Positions 17,876 through 25,931 of a stretch of DNA of 35,008 nt are shown here, piece after piece. This stretch comes from Flavobacterium sp. GTDB lineage: Bacteria > Bacteroidota > Bacteroidia > Flavobacteriales > Flavobacteriaceae. The notes beneath the pieces are model-generated. The model was not told the DNA's origin. It saw only the letters and a list, made by a program, of their open reading frames with translations, and searched no databases. The translations under genes and the position numbers were made by a program. Where the stretch lies: NCBI GenBank assembly GCA_025351785.1, contig JANXVF010000095.1, forward strand, positions 1 through 35,008. Reading direction: 5' to 3'. The first letter of the stretch is position 1. Every line of letters starts with the position of its first letter.

Positions 17876-18967
17876 ATGATTTCTTCAAAAATTATTGCAA
17901 CAGGAATTTTAAGAGCAGTTTCAGTAATTGGCGCAGTTGCTTTGCTTATAATATTTTTTTATAAAATTCAATCCGTATTAGTTTACATAATTTTGGCACT
18001 CGTTTTTTCATTAATTGCGAATCCCATAGTCGAATTTTTGAAAAAAAAATTGAAATTTAAAAACTCATTAGCAGTAATAACTACTTTATTTTTATTTATT
18101 GTCATTTTTATTGGTTTACTTTTTCTATTTGTTCCCTTACTTCTTTCAGAAAGTTCAAACTTATCACTTCTAGATACTAATTCTATCGAAAAAAAATGTC
18201 TAGAGTTATATTCACAATTAAATTTATATTTCGAAAAAAGGAATATTAATTTAGGTCATGTAATAAAAACATCCGACTTAAACTCGAGTTTTAATTTTTC
18301 AATTTTTACAAACTTTTTTAATTCGGTAATTAGTACAATAAGTAGTTTTGGAATCGGTCTTGCATCAACATTATTCATTAGTTTCTTTATTTTAAAAGAT
18401 AAACTAAATTTTATTTCAGGATTAAAATATATAATCCCAAATTCAAAAGAAGAACAATTTCTAAATTCAATGCGCAAAACAAAAGAATTGTTGACAAGAT
18501 ATTTTATAGGGTTGGCAATACAACTTATTATAGTGACTATTTTATACCTAATTGTTTTATTAATTTTTAATGTTCAAAACGCATTTGTAATAGCTTTTTT
18601 ATGTGCCATTTTAAATATTATTCCCTATGTTGGTGCACTATTTGCTTCAATTTTAGCAGGAATATTAACAATGCTTTCAAACATCAATTTCGATTTTCAA
18701 ACAGTAACACTACAAACCTCAATTTATGTATTTGTTGGTTTTATTCTAGTACATCTTTTCGATAGTAATATAGCATCGCCCATAATTTTTTCAAAAAGTG
18801 TAAATTCTCATCCTCTCGAAATATTTTTAATAATTCTAATCGCTGGTATTCTCTTCGGAATAGTAGGAATGATAATCGCAGTGCCTTCATACACCATATT
18901 AAAAGTAATTGGAAAAGAATTTCTACCAAATAATAAAATCATACAAGTATTAACTCAAAACTTTTAG
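17876..18967 (+). CDS. AI-2E family membrane protein
   Basis: 363 residues with about eight membrane segments arranged as in the AI-2E (PerM/TqsA) family: two N-terminal hairpins (about 10-45 and 60-90), a soluble segment (about 95-140), a helix near 145-172 and a C-terminal bundle from about 205. Family signatures include the NIIPYVGALFASILAG segment and LVHLFDSNIASPIIFSKSVNSHP. Despite the family name, autoinducer transport is established only for some members; others are Na+/H+ antiporters or of unknown role. No luxS or Lsr gene is near, so a quorum-sensing role is not supported here. It begins about 25 nt after a terminator and so has its own promoter, but no exact TAnnTTTG box is present. 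Confidence 0.9.
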   Translation: MISSKIIATGILRAVSVIGAVALLIIFFYKIQSVLVYIILALVFSLIANPIVEFLKKKLKFKNSLAVITTLFLFIVIFIGLLFLFVPLLLSESSNLSLLDTNSIEKKCLELYSQLNLYFEKRNINLGHVIKTSDLNSSFNFSIFTNFFNSVISTISSFGIGLASTLFISFFILKDKLNFISGLKYIIPNSKEEQFLNSMRKTKELLTRYFIGLAIQLIIVTILYLIVLLIFNVQNAFVIAFLCAILNIIPYVGALFASILAGILTMLSNINFDFQTVTLQTSIYVFVGFILVHLFDSNIASPIIFSKSVNSHPLEIFLIILIAGILFGIVGMIIAVPSYTILKVIGKEFLPNNKIIQVLTQNF

Positions 18968-19017
18968 TAACAAATCATTTGGCATTTTCGACATTCCATA
19001 TTCCTGCTGTACATTTC

Positions 19018-19055
19018 AATCTTTTTTTTCATAAAAAAAATGAAAAAAAAGGATT
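19018..19055. repeat. Poly-T/poly-A hairpin element
   Basis: Eight T followed by CAT (19022-19032) pair with ATG and eight A (19040-19050), an 11-bp perfect stem with a 7-A loop. Adding C19021-G19051 and, after a one-base bulge, AAT/ATT extends the base. The flanks (TTCCATATTCC and GGATTTCCATTTCC) are unlike the surrounding coding DNA. Only one copy is in the window. I suspect a dispersed intergenic repeat of Flavobacterium but cannot confirm it. It could also end the AI-2E transcript. Confidence 0.5.
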
Positions 19056-19112
19056 TCCATTTCCATCAGGGTTAGATAATTAGCACTTGTACCTCGACAA
19101 ATTTTACAAAAA

Positions 19113-20300
19113 ATGAAAATTGATGAACTCCTACAACCCGAAATTCAAAACTATATAATCCAAAACGAAACTACAAAAATTACCGAATTAGCATTCAAAA
19201 AAAATCCATTCCAAAATATAGATTTTAAAACAATTCTCAACCAAATTTCAAGTCGCTCAAAAGCAAAAACTAAATTACCAACTTGGTTTAACACAAAAAA
19301 TATAATTTATCCAACCAAAATATCGTTAGAACAAACTTCATCAGAAACCACTGCAAAATATAAATCTCAATTAGTTTCAGGAAAAAATTTAATCGACTTA
19401 ACAGGTGGTTTTGGGATTGATGATTATTATTTTTCAAAAACAGTTTCACAAGTAACTCATTGCGAGATAAATGAGGAATTATCAACAATAGCAACTCATA
19501 ATTTTAAAGCATTAAATGTTTCAAACATTAGCTGTATTTCTGGAGAAAGTGCTCAAATATTAAAAAAATTAAATCAAAAATTTGATACAATTTATATTGA
19601 TCCATCGAGAAGAAACGAGGCTAAAGGAAAAGTTTTTATGCTTAAAGATTGTGAGCCAAATGTTGTAGAATTGCAAAAATTTTATTTTGAATACACATCA
19701 AAAATTTTGCTAAAAACAGCTCCAATTCTAGATATAACAGCAGGAATAAATGAACTTAAAAATGTAAAATCAATTCATGTGGTTGCTGTAGAAAATGAAG
19801 TGAAAGAATTAATTTGGGAATTAGAACAAAATTATAATGATTGTGTAGAAATAAAAACAAGAAATTTTACAAAAACAAAACTAGAGATTTTTGATTTCAA
19901 GTTAAATTCAAATTCAATATCAAATTTCAGTTTACCAAAAAAATATCTTTACGAACCCAATAGTGCAATTATGAAATCGGGTGGTTTTTCAGAAATTGGA
20001 AGTCAATTTAATTTATTCAAATTGCATCAAAATTCTCATTTATATACTTCAAACACCATAGTAAATTTTCCAGGGAGAATATTTGAAATCGAAAAAGAGA
20101 TTCAGTTTTCAAAAAAAGAATTAAAATTACATTTACAAAATAAACAACTAAATATTACAATTCGTAATTTTGAAGATACTGTCGAAAATTTAAGAAAAAA
20201 ATATAAAATAAAAGATGGTTCAAATGATTATTGTTTTTTTACAACTGATAAAAATGATACCAAAATAGTGTTAATTTGCAAAAAATATAATTTAAAATGA
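19113..20300 (+). CDS. Class I SAM-dependent methyltransferase with THUMP-like domain
   Basis: 395 residues. An N-terminal helical part (1-85) precedes a Rossmann methyltransferase core with SAM motif I LIDLTGGFGIDDYYFSK (93-109), an acidic residue after strand 2 (CEINEEL, 117-123) and the catalytic-loop motif YIDPSRR (161-167), in the position of the NPPY/DPPY motif of RNA or DNA methylases. Residues about 325-392 form the THUMP-like C-terminal domain typical of the PG_1098-type Bacteroidota family (GSNDYCFFTTD). The target is probably an RNA, by inference from THUMP-like and motif IV features, but has not been identified. It overlaps the next gene by 4 nt (ATGA). Confidence 0.85.
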   Translation: MKIDELLQPEIQNYIIQNETTKITELAFKKNPFQNIDFKTILNQISSRSKAKTKLPTWFNTKNIIYPTKISLEQTSSETTAKYKSQLVSGKNLIDLTGGFGIDDYYFSKTVSQVTHCEINEELSTIATHNFKALNVSNISCISGESAQILKKLNQKFDTIYIDPSRRNEAKGKVFMLKDCEPNVVELQKFYFEYTSKILLKTAPILDITAGINELKNVKSIHVVAVENEVKELIWELEQNYNDCVEIKTRNFTKTKLEIFDFKLNSNSISNFSLPKKYLYEPNSAIMKSGGFSEIGSQFNLFKLHQNSHLYTSNTIVNFPGRIFEIEKEIQFSKKELKLHLQNKQLNITIRNFEDTVENLRKKYKIKDGSNDYCFFTTDKNDTKIVLICKKYNLK

Positions 20301-20863
20301 AAACTAAAATTGTCTTAATCTTTTTACTAATTTTTACCTTTTGCAACGCACAAAAAGATTGTGATTACAGTACAAATGTGAATGATAGTTTAGGAACTTA
20401 CATAGCAACAAAAGATTACATAGTTCAGGAAAAAATATTTGGAGGAAAAGTAAATCACATCTATTTTTCGTTAGAAAAAATTGATGGTATGCCCGTATTA
20501 AAAATTCAAACAATACAAAAAAGTATGAATTTTATTCAGGCAAATTGCTTTAATAAAGATTCAAAAGTATATTTTCAATTAAATAACGGCAAAATTGTAA
20601 CCCTTATTCACAAAAATCAGGAAAACTGTGGCACAGTTATTCGAGATGAAAGTGGATTTAATAATCGCATAAATACAGGATATTTTATGTTTTTAAAAAA
20701 TTCTTTTGAAATATTAAAAAGTGCTCCTATCACTTTGATGAGAATAAAATATGCAATCGAAACTCATGATTTTGTTTTTAAATCAGAAATAGTTTCAGAA
20801 ATTGATGGCAAAACCTATAATCCAGACACTTATTTTATTAATTATTTGAAATGTATCGAATAA
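20297..20863 (+). CDS. Small exported protein of unknown function
   Basis: 188 residues with a clear Sec signal peptide (1-18, ending TFCNA before QKDC). The mature part is predicted to be beta-rich and has Cys residues at 22 and later positions that could form disulfides. No domain is recognised. Its start overlaps the methyltransferase stop (ATGA), implying translational coupling. That need not imply shared function, since a cytoplasmic RNA-modifying enzyme and an exported protein make an odd pair. It ends only 3 nt from the convergent dipeptidase gene, with no terminator visible. Confidence 0.75.
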   Translation: MKTKIVLIFLLIFTFCNAQKDCDYSTNVNDSLGTYIATKDYIVQEKIFGGKVNHIYFSLEKIDGMPVLKIQTIQKSMNFIQANCFNKDSKVYFQLNNGKIVTLIHKNQENCGTVIRDESGFNNRINTGYFMFLKNSFEILKSAPITLMRIKYAIETHDFVFKSEIVSEIDGKTYNPDTYFINYLKCIE

Positions 20864-20866
20864 AAA

Positions 20867-21565
20867 CTAATTACAATTCCATTTAAAATTAGCAATTTTA
20901 TCTTGCTGACTATCTATTAAGTTATAGTGCCACCACTCTGATTGAAAAATTTTGAAATTATATTTTAGCATTGTTTCCTTCAATATAAGTCGATTTTTTT
21001 TTATGGTGTCAGATAAATTTTGATAGTTGTGACTTGCCTCGATTCCAAAAAAATCAAAAGTTGTTCCCATATCTAACTCTTTACCCGTTACATCTACTAA
21101 GGTTATATCGACAGCACCACCACGATTGTGAATAGAACCTCGTTTTGGGTCGGCAACATAATCGGCGTTTGGAACTAAATCCCACATTTTTTTTTGAATA
21201 TCTAATGGCCTATAGCAATCAAAAATTTTAATCGAATAGCCATTTTTTCTGAATTCAACATTAGCTTCAATTAATTTTTTTATAGTTTTAAATCTTAAAT
21301 AACATTGAGCACAATCATACACTTTACTTTTAAGAAAATTAGCTTCGGTTGCATATTTCATATCATAAATAAAATCTGAACTAAAGTTTTTTAGATTTAC
21401 AAAAGTGGTGTCGTCTATTTTGTCGTAGTAAGCCATCGAAGTTCCTTGTAAATAATTGTTTTTTAAAGCTAGAGCTGATTTTGATGCTCTAAAATCACCC
21501 GATTTACAACTTAAAAAAACTAAAAATAACACTGAAATAACAAAAAATCTTTTTAGAAAATGCAT
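20867..21565 (-). CDS. D-alanyl-D-alanine dipeptidase, VanX/DdpX-like lipoprotein (M15D)
   Basis: 232 residues. A lipoprotein signal peptide ends in LSCKSG, with Cys20 the lipidated residue. The zinc peptidase signatures are complete: FDCYRP (Arg119), SIHNRGGAVD (His146, Asp153) and EWWH (Glu210, His213). The enzyme hydrolyses D-Ala-D-Ala; the lipobox places this copy at the envelope. Nothing in the context suggests glycopeptide resistance, as there is no vanH or vanA ligase, so peptidoglycan turnover or nutrient recovery is more likely. It is a single gene with an exact -7 element just upstream and is convergent with the gene ending at 20863. Confidence 0.92.
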   Translation of the reverse strand: MHFLKRFFVISVLFLVFLSCKSGDFRASKSALALKNNYLQGTSMAYYDKIDDTTFVNLKNFSSDFIYDMKYATEANFLKSKVYDCAQCYLRFKTIKKLIEANVEFRKNGYSIKIFDCYRPLDIQKKMWDLVPNADYVADPKRGSIHNRGGAVDITLVDVTGKELDMGTTFDFFGIEASHNYQNLSDTIKKNRLILKETMLKYNFKIFQSEWWHYNLIDSQQDKIANFKWNCN

Positions 21566-21586
21566 CGTATTTTATTTAAAACGTAA

Positions 21587-21594
21587 CAAATATA
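21587..21594 (-). promoter_or_regulatory. -7 promoter element TATATTTG for the dipeptidase gene
   Basis: Read on the minus strand this is TATATTTG, an exact TAnnTTTG match, 21 nt before the start codon at 21565. The predicted leader is about 15 nt. No TTG is seen at the -33 spacing. Confidence 0.55.
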
Positions 21595-21607
21595 AAGTTT
21601 TAAAAAA

Positions 21608-21907
21608 TTAATCATCTTGTTTTTTAATCACATAAGTATAAATCCAGATCAATGTAAAAGTGGGTATAAAATCTGAAAAAGGTAAAATTTCTTCCAAAAA
21701 TTCTATAATTCCTCCAACTTTTCCTATTGTACCTTTATACATATAAGAAAGTGTAAATCCCGCCAGTGGTGCCCAAATAACATCTTCAAATTCGCCAAAA
21801 AAGGGTATTAAATAGGAAGCCATTCCCAATAAATCGAACAAAATTCCGAGGTATAAGTTACGCTTTTTGTGTGAAAAATTTAATCTTGAATTAGAAATTT
21901 GTTTCAT
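21608..21907 (-). CDS. Small three-helix membrane protein of unknown function
   Basis: I chose the ATG at 21907 (99 residues). An upstream in-frame ATG at 21949 would add the unlikely, basic MAYRLFAKYKFIFI extension across what looks like the promoter region (TATCGTTTG on the minus strand). Hydrophobic segments lie near residues 18-37, 44-58 and 75-94. The pattern GMASYLIPFFGEFEDVIWAPLAGF and FLEEILPFSDFIPTFTLIW is, as I recall, a conserved Bacteroidota family with no assigned function. Several conserved acidic residues (Glu39, Asp42, Glu72, Asp79) sit beside the helices. It appears to be monocistronic, since folE upstream has its own terminator. Confidence 0.7.
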   Translation of the reverse strand: MKQISNSRLNFSHKKRNLYLGILFDLLGMASYLIPFFGEFEDVIWAPLAGFTLSYMYKGTIGKVGGIIEFLEEILPFSDFIPTFTLIWIYTYVIKKQDD

Positions 21908-21978
21908 TATAAATATAAATTTATATTTTGCAAACAAACGATATGCCAAGTTTGAATAAATTGTTGTGTGTAAAATAA

Positions 21979-22010
21979 AAAAAGCAATTCTTGTTGAGGA
22001 ATTGCTTTTT
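21979..22010 (-). terminator. Terminator downstream of folE
   Basis: AGCAATTC (21983-21990) pairs with GAATTGCT (21999-22006) around an 8-nt loop, with A-runs and T-runs extending both sides. On the minus strand it lies about 70 nt past the folE stop and ends in a T-rich tail, so it should close the msrA-folE transcript. Confidence 0.85.
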
Positions 22011-22081
22011 AAGTTAGGGTTTATTTTATTGAATTTAAAAACTGTATTTATAGATTTTTAAACAAATTGAAAAGAAAAAAA

Positions 22082-22756
22082 TTACATTTTCTCTTTTCTA
22101 ATCAAATTGAAAAAATCATTTCGATTGTCTTTTTCTTTAAAAATCCCACCATACTGAATGGTAGATGTGTAACTGTTTTCATCTTTTATACCTCTACAAG
22201 ATACACAAAGATGCGCAGCCTCCATAACTACAATCACGTTTTCTGTTTCTAAAGATACCTGCAAATCATTAAAAATTTGCATTATCAAACGCTCTTGTAC
22301 TTGTGGACGACGAGAATAATAATCAACAACTCTGTTTAATTTTGAGAGTCCTATTACTCGACCAGAAGAAACATAACCTACATGTGCTTTACCTATAATT
22401 GGCAAAAAATGGTGTTCGCAAGTCGAGTTAAAATTAATATTAGCTTCGACCAACATTTTATCATATAGATAATTGTTTTCAAAAGTGGACATTTTTGGTT
22501 TATTTCGAGGATCTAACCCTTGAAAAATTTCATTGACAAACATTTTTGCAACACGATGTGGCGATCCTTGCAAACTGTCATCGGTCATGTCAAGTCCAAG
22601 TTCGTGCATAATATTATAAAAATGTTTTTCTATATTATGCATTTTCTCATCGTTCGTTTTTTCGAATGCATCTTTGCGAAGTGGTGTATCTGCTGATGTC
22701 ATAAGATGATTCTCGCCGATTGTTTCAATTTTTTCTATTTCAGTTTGTGTATTCAT
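22082..22756 (-). CDS. folE: GTP cyclohydrolase I
   Basis: 224 residues, the normal length. The zinc-binding and catalytic motif is STCEHHFLPIIGKAHVGY (Cys113, His116), and the second cluster is HLCVSCRGI with Cys184, equivalent to E. coli Cys110, His113 and Cys181. GLSKLNRVVDYYSRRPQVQE (136-155) is the core family signature. It converts GTP to dihydroneopterin triphosphate, the first step of folate and tetrahydrobiopterin synthesis. The first 40 residues are a variable extension. It follows msrA by 20 nt on the minus strand, so the two are likely co-transcribed. Confidence 0.97.
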   Translation of the reverse strand: MNTQTEIEKIETIGENHLMTSADTPLRKDAFEKTNDEKMHNIEKHFYNIMHELGLDMTDDSLQGSPHRVAKMFVNEIFQGLDPRNKPKMSTFENNYLYDKMLVEANINFNSTCEHHFLPIIGKAHVGYVSSGRVIGLSKLNRVVDYYSRRPQVQERLIMQIFNDLQVSLETENVIVVMEAAHLCVSCRGIKDENSYTSTIQYGGIFKEKDNRNDFFNLIRKEKM

Positions 22757-22776
22757 AGTAAAATTTAAGAGGATTT

Positions 22777-23328
22777 TTAATTAGTTTTTAACTTGGATTT
22801 ATAAAAGGTTTTTAATTTTTCTATTTTTGGTGTAATCACATACGAACAATATCCTTGTGATTTATTTTGATTGTAATAATTTTGATGATAATTTTCTGCT
22901 GGATAAAAAGTTTCTATTGGAGAAATTCTAGTTACAATCACTTTTCCCTCTCCAAAAGTTTTATCGATGTTTAACAATTGAATGTATTTTTTTGCAATAT
23001 CCATCTGATTATCATCATGATAAAAAATTTCACTACGATATTGAGTTCCTATATCTGCGCCTTGACGATTTAAAGTTGTAGGATCATGTGTGGCAAAAAA
23101 TAATTCTAACAACTCCCCAAACGAAATAATTTCAGGATTAAAAACTATTTGAATTGCTTCTGCGTGACCCGTCTCGCCAGTACAAATTTCTTTGTAAGTT
23201 GGATTAATACTTTTACCACCTATATATCCAGAAGTTACAGATTCTACCCCTTTTAATTCTAAAAATACAGCTTCTGTACACCAGAAACATCCACCTGCGA
23301 AAGTGGCAATTTCATTTCCATTTTGCAT
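22777..23328 (-). CDS. msrA: Peptide-methionine (S)-S-oxide reductase
   Basis: 183 residues with no signal peptide, so cytoplasmic. The active site is FAGGCFWCTEA with nucleophile Cys14 (and Cys17). TGETGHAE (50-57) and the GTQYRS motif are the conserved substrate-binding elements. Cys161 (GYCSYV) near the C-terminus is the likely resolving cysteine. It reduces methionine-S-sulfoxide in proteins, and no MsrB domain is fused. It is the first gene of the msrA-folE pair. A possible upstream -7 element (TACTTTTG on the minus strand) lies 110 nt before the start. Confidence 0.96.
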   Translation of the reverse strand: MQNGNEIATFAGGCFWCTEAVFLELKGVESVTSGYIGGKSINPTYKEICTGETGHAEAIQIVFNPEIISFGELLELFFATHDPTTLNRQGADIGTQYRSEIFYHDDNQMDIAKKYIQLLNIDKTFGEGKVIVTRISPIETFYPAENYHQNYYNQNKSQGYCSYVITPKIEKLKTFYKSKLKTN

Positions 23329-23437
23329 TATTAAATAGATTTATTTAGATTAATTTCAAATTTTATTGAAATAAATTAATTTATACCTTTCAAGAATTAT
23401 AAGATGTAAAAATAAATTTATTTTTTAAATTGTTTAA

Positions 23438-23445
23438 CAAAAGTA
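23438..23445 (-). promoter_or_regulatory. Possible -7 element TACTTTTG for msrA-folE
   Basis: An exact TAnnTTTG match on the minus strand, in the 236-bp divergent region between msrA and the LolD-like gene. The implied leader of about 100 nt is long, and the nearest upstream TTG is only 13 nt away, shorter than usual, so support is modest. Confidence 0.35.
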
Positions 23446-23564
23446 ATAAATAATTAAACAATAATGATGCTTTAATTTTTAATTTTTACTAATCTACGAA
23501 TAAATAAAAGATATAGTTCTACATTAAATTACCCAAATCTTTGTTTCTTTGTAAAAAATTTGAA

Positions 23565-24227
23565 ATGATTCAGGCCAAAAATATTCATAAATATTATGAT
23601 AAACTTCATGTTTTGAAAGGAGTTAATTTACATATTAAAAAAGGCGAAATCGTTTCTATTGTTGGTACTTCGGGGGCTGGTAAAACAACACTTCTACAAA
23701 TTCTTGGTACGCTAGACAACCCTACTTTTGAAAAAAATCAATCATTAGAAATAAATGGAGAAGATGTTTTGAAAATGAAAGATAAGGCATTATCTAAATT
23801 TAGAAATGAAAATTTAGGATTTATTTTTCAATTTCATCAGCTGTTACCCGAGTTTACTGCTTTAGAAAATGTTTGTATTCCTGCTTATATAGGTGGCAAA
23901 GATAAAAAAGAAACAGAAATTGAAGCAAAAAGATTGCTTGATTATTTAGGACTTTCGCACAGAATAAATCATAAACCAGGAGAACTTTCGGGTGGTGAAC
24001 AACAGCGAGTTGCAGTTGCTAGATCAATGATTAATAAACCTTTAATTATTTTTGCTGATGAACCTTCGGGAAATTTAGATACTGCATCAGCCGAAAATTT
24101 ACATCAATTATTTTTTAAACTTCGTGATGAATTTAATCAGACATTTGTAATTGTAACGCACAATGAAGATTTAGCAAACAGAGCCGATAGAAAGTTAGTT
24201 ATGGTTGACGGACTAATTAGTAATTAA
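23565..24227 (+). CDS. LolD-like ABC transporter ATP-binding protein
   Basis: 220 residues from the ATG at 23565. An upstream in-frame ATG at 23541 would add MFLCKKFE, which is not family-like. Walker A is GTSGAGKT (34-41), the Q-loop is at Gln89, the signature LSGGEQQR is at 141-148, Walker B is IIFADEP (161-167) and the switch histidine is His199. Sequence and size match the LolD/MacB-type ATPase group, which powers lipoprotein release or other envelope mechanotransmission. The LolC/E-type permease is not adjacent. Instead a 562-residue membrane protein of a different type follows after 12 nt, so the pairing partner is probably encoded elsewhere. Confidence 0.9.
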   Translation: MIQAKNIHKYYDKLHVLKGVNLHIKKGEIVSIVGTSGAGKTTLLQILGTLDNPTFEKNQSLEINGEDVLKMKDKALSKFRNENLGFIFQFHQLLPEFTALENVCIPAYIGGKDKKETEIEAKRLLDYLGLSHRINHKPGELSGGEQQRVAVARSMINKPLIIFADEPSGNLDTASAENLHQLFFKLRDEFNQTFVIVTHNEDLANRADRKLVMVDGLISN

Positions 24228-24239
24228 AAAAAATAAATC

Positions 24240-25928
24240 ATGATATTAATACTATTAAGTTGGTGCTACATCCTAATTTCTAGTATAATTTTCGGATTTT
24301 TATTTAATAAACTAATTGCAACACATTCTAATAATTTTGCCATAAAATCAATTATTGGACTATTTTTTATTACAATTATATCATCTGTCTGGGCACTATT
24401 TTTTAGAATAAATATTGAATTTCATTGTATACTATTTAGCATAAATTGTCTAGCTTTATTTTTATACCACACAGAAATAACTTCAATCTTCAAACAGTTT
24501 TATTTAGATTTCAAAAAACTTATTCCTTCCTTAAAAATATATTTACTTTTGATATTATTTTTAATACTAGCCCAATGTGCTACAATTCCGTTTATAATTG
24601 ATAATGAGAGTTATTATATCCAAACAATAAAATGGCTAAATGAATATGGCTTTGTACCAGGACTTGGAAATCTTCATATTTTTTTTGCACAAACAAGCGG
24701 ATGGCATGTTTTGCAGAGTGTTTTTAATTTTTCTTTTTTGTATAATAATTTTAATGATATCAGTGGATTTTGCCTTGCATTGGGAACTATTTTTGCTACA
24801 TTCAAATTAAATAATTACTTTAGAAATTCAAATAAAAATTATTTAAGTATCGGATTACTCCCTTTGGCAAACCTCTTTTTTTTTCAATTTATAAATGCTC
24901 CTTCGCCAGATATTGCGGTTTATATTTTAACTTTAATTTTGTTTTACTACTTTATAAAGTTTTACCATAAAACACACATACAAGTATTTAATTTACTTAT
25001 AACTTTAGTACTTTTTATACTTTATATTAAACCAATCTCGGTAGTTTTACTTTTAATTCCTGTTTCATATTTTTGTATAAATTTTAAAAATTTTTATAAA
25101 AATATAGTACCCACAATGATATTATCCTTGTCAGTTTTAATTTTGTTTATTACTAAAAACACAATTTTAACCGGTTTTGCACTATATCCTTTTACAAATT
25201 TGAATTTAAATCTTGATTTTCAAATACCAAAAGACATAATTTTATTTATGTTTAAAAAATCAACTCGATTTTCTTTTTTTGTATCTGAAACTGATTTACA
25301 AAATTTAACAAATTTTCAAATTTTCAAAAGGTGGTTTTTAGTATCCAAAATTAATTTTTTATTTAATCTTGTAACAGTAGTCTTATTTTTTGTTACTCCA
25401 ATCTTTATCTATAAATTTTTTAATAAAAAAGGCATTTGGATTGTATATTTTATTTCCGTTTTACAATTAATCCTGCTTCTGTTTTCGATTCCACAATATC
25501 GTTTTTTCGTCCATTTATCTGTGTTTTTTGGATGTTTAATTATTTCTAGTTTTTTAAAATCCAAAAAAATAATTATCCCATTTCTTTTTGTATCAGTAAT
25601 TCCAATTATAATATTACTTTTTTTTCAAGTTCAAATAAATTCAATTTCGAGTAATAAATTGACTTCAAAAAATTCTGTTATTTCATTTGACAATGTGATT
25701 TTTCCTTATCAAAATTCCAAATATTTAGGAAAATTTGAAATCATTACAAATGGAAATCTAAAATATAATTCGCCTGTTGATAATTCTTTCTTTTGGAAAA
25801 CAAGTAACGGAAATTTACCTTGTGTTAATAAAATACAAATTAAATATTTCGAAAAATATTTTAAGATTGTTCCGCAAATGAGAACGAACAACATCAAGGA
25901 TGGGTTTTATGCTAAAAAAGTGAAATAA
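24240..25928 (+). CDS. Large polytopic membrane protein, LIC_10190-like
   Basis: 562 residues with about 12-13 hydrophobic segments through residue 470, then a soluble C-terminal part of about 90 residues. The first extracytoplasmic-type loop after about residue 118 contains DNESYYIQTIKWLNEYG followed by VPGLGNLH and QTSGWH. This is the conserved region of the LIC_10190 membrane family as I remember it, and resembles the acidic loop of GT-C glycosyltransferases. A lipid-linked glycosyltransfer role is therefore possible but unproven. It lies 12 nt after the LolD-like gene and 3 nt before the TIGR02757 gene, implying one transcript. Codon use is very AT-rich but not clearly different from its neighbours. 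Confidence 0.7.
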   Translation: MILILLSWCYILISSIIFGFLFNKLIATHSNNFAIKSIIGLFFITIISSVWALFFRINIEFHCILFSINCLALFLYHTEITSIFKQFYLDFKKLIPSLKIYLLLILFLILAQCATIPFIIDNESYYIQTIKWLNEYGFVPGLGNLHIFFAQTSGWHVLQSVFNFSFLYNNFNDISGFCLALGTIFATFKLNNYFRNSNKNYLSIGLLPLANLFFFQFINAPSPDIAVYILTLILFYYFIKFYHKTHIQVFNLLITLVLFILYIKPISVVLLLIPVSYFCINFKNFYKNIVPTMILSLSVLILFITKNTILTGFALYPFTNLNLNLDFQIPKDIILFMFKKSTRFSFFVSETDLQNLTNFQIFKRWFLVSKINFLFNLVTVVLFFVTPIFIYKFFNKKGIWIVYFISVLQLILLLFSIPQYRFFVHLSVFFGCLIISSFLKSKKIIIPFLFVSVIPIIILLFFQVQINSISSNKLTSKNSVISFDNVIFPYQNSKYLGKFEIITNGNLKYNSPVDNSFFWKTSNGNLPCVNKIQIKYFEKYFKIVPQMRTNNIKDGFYAKKVK

Positions 25929-25931
25929 AAG

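Noticed and set aside
17876..18967. Autoinducer-2 exporter and quorum-sensing locus
   Set aside because: The family name is historical; no luxS, lsr or regulator genes are near, and many members have other functions.
20867..21565. Vancomycin resistance determinant
   Set aside because: Only the VanX-like dipeptidase is present, as a lipoprotein, with no VanH, VanA/B ligase or VanRS. Diderm Bacteroidota are intrinsically poorly permeable to glycopeptides.
22067..22252. Small plus-strand frame overlapping folE
   Set aside because: It lies antisense to conserved folE codons and shows no coding character or promoter.
23541..23564. Upstream ATG for the LolD-like ATPase
   Set aside because: The extra eight residues are not typical; family members begin with the [15 protein letters not shown] sequence at 23565.
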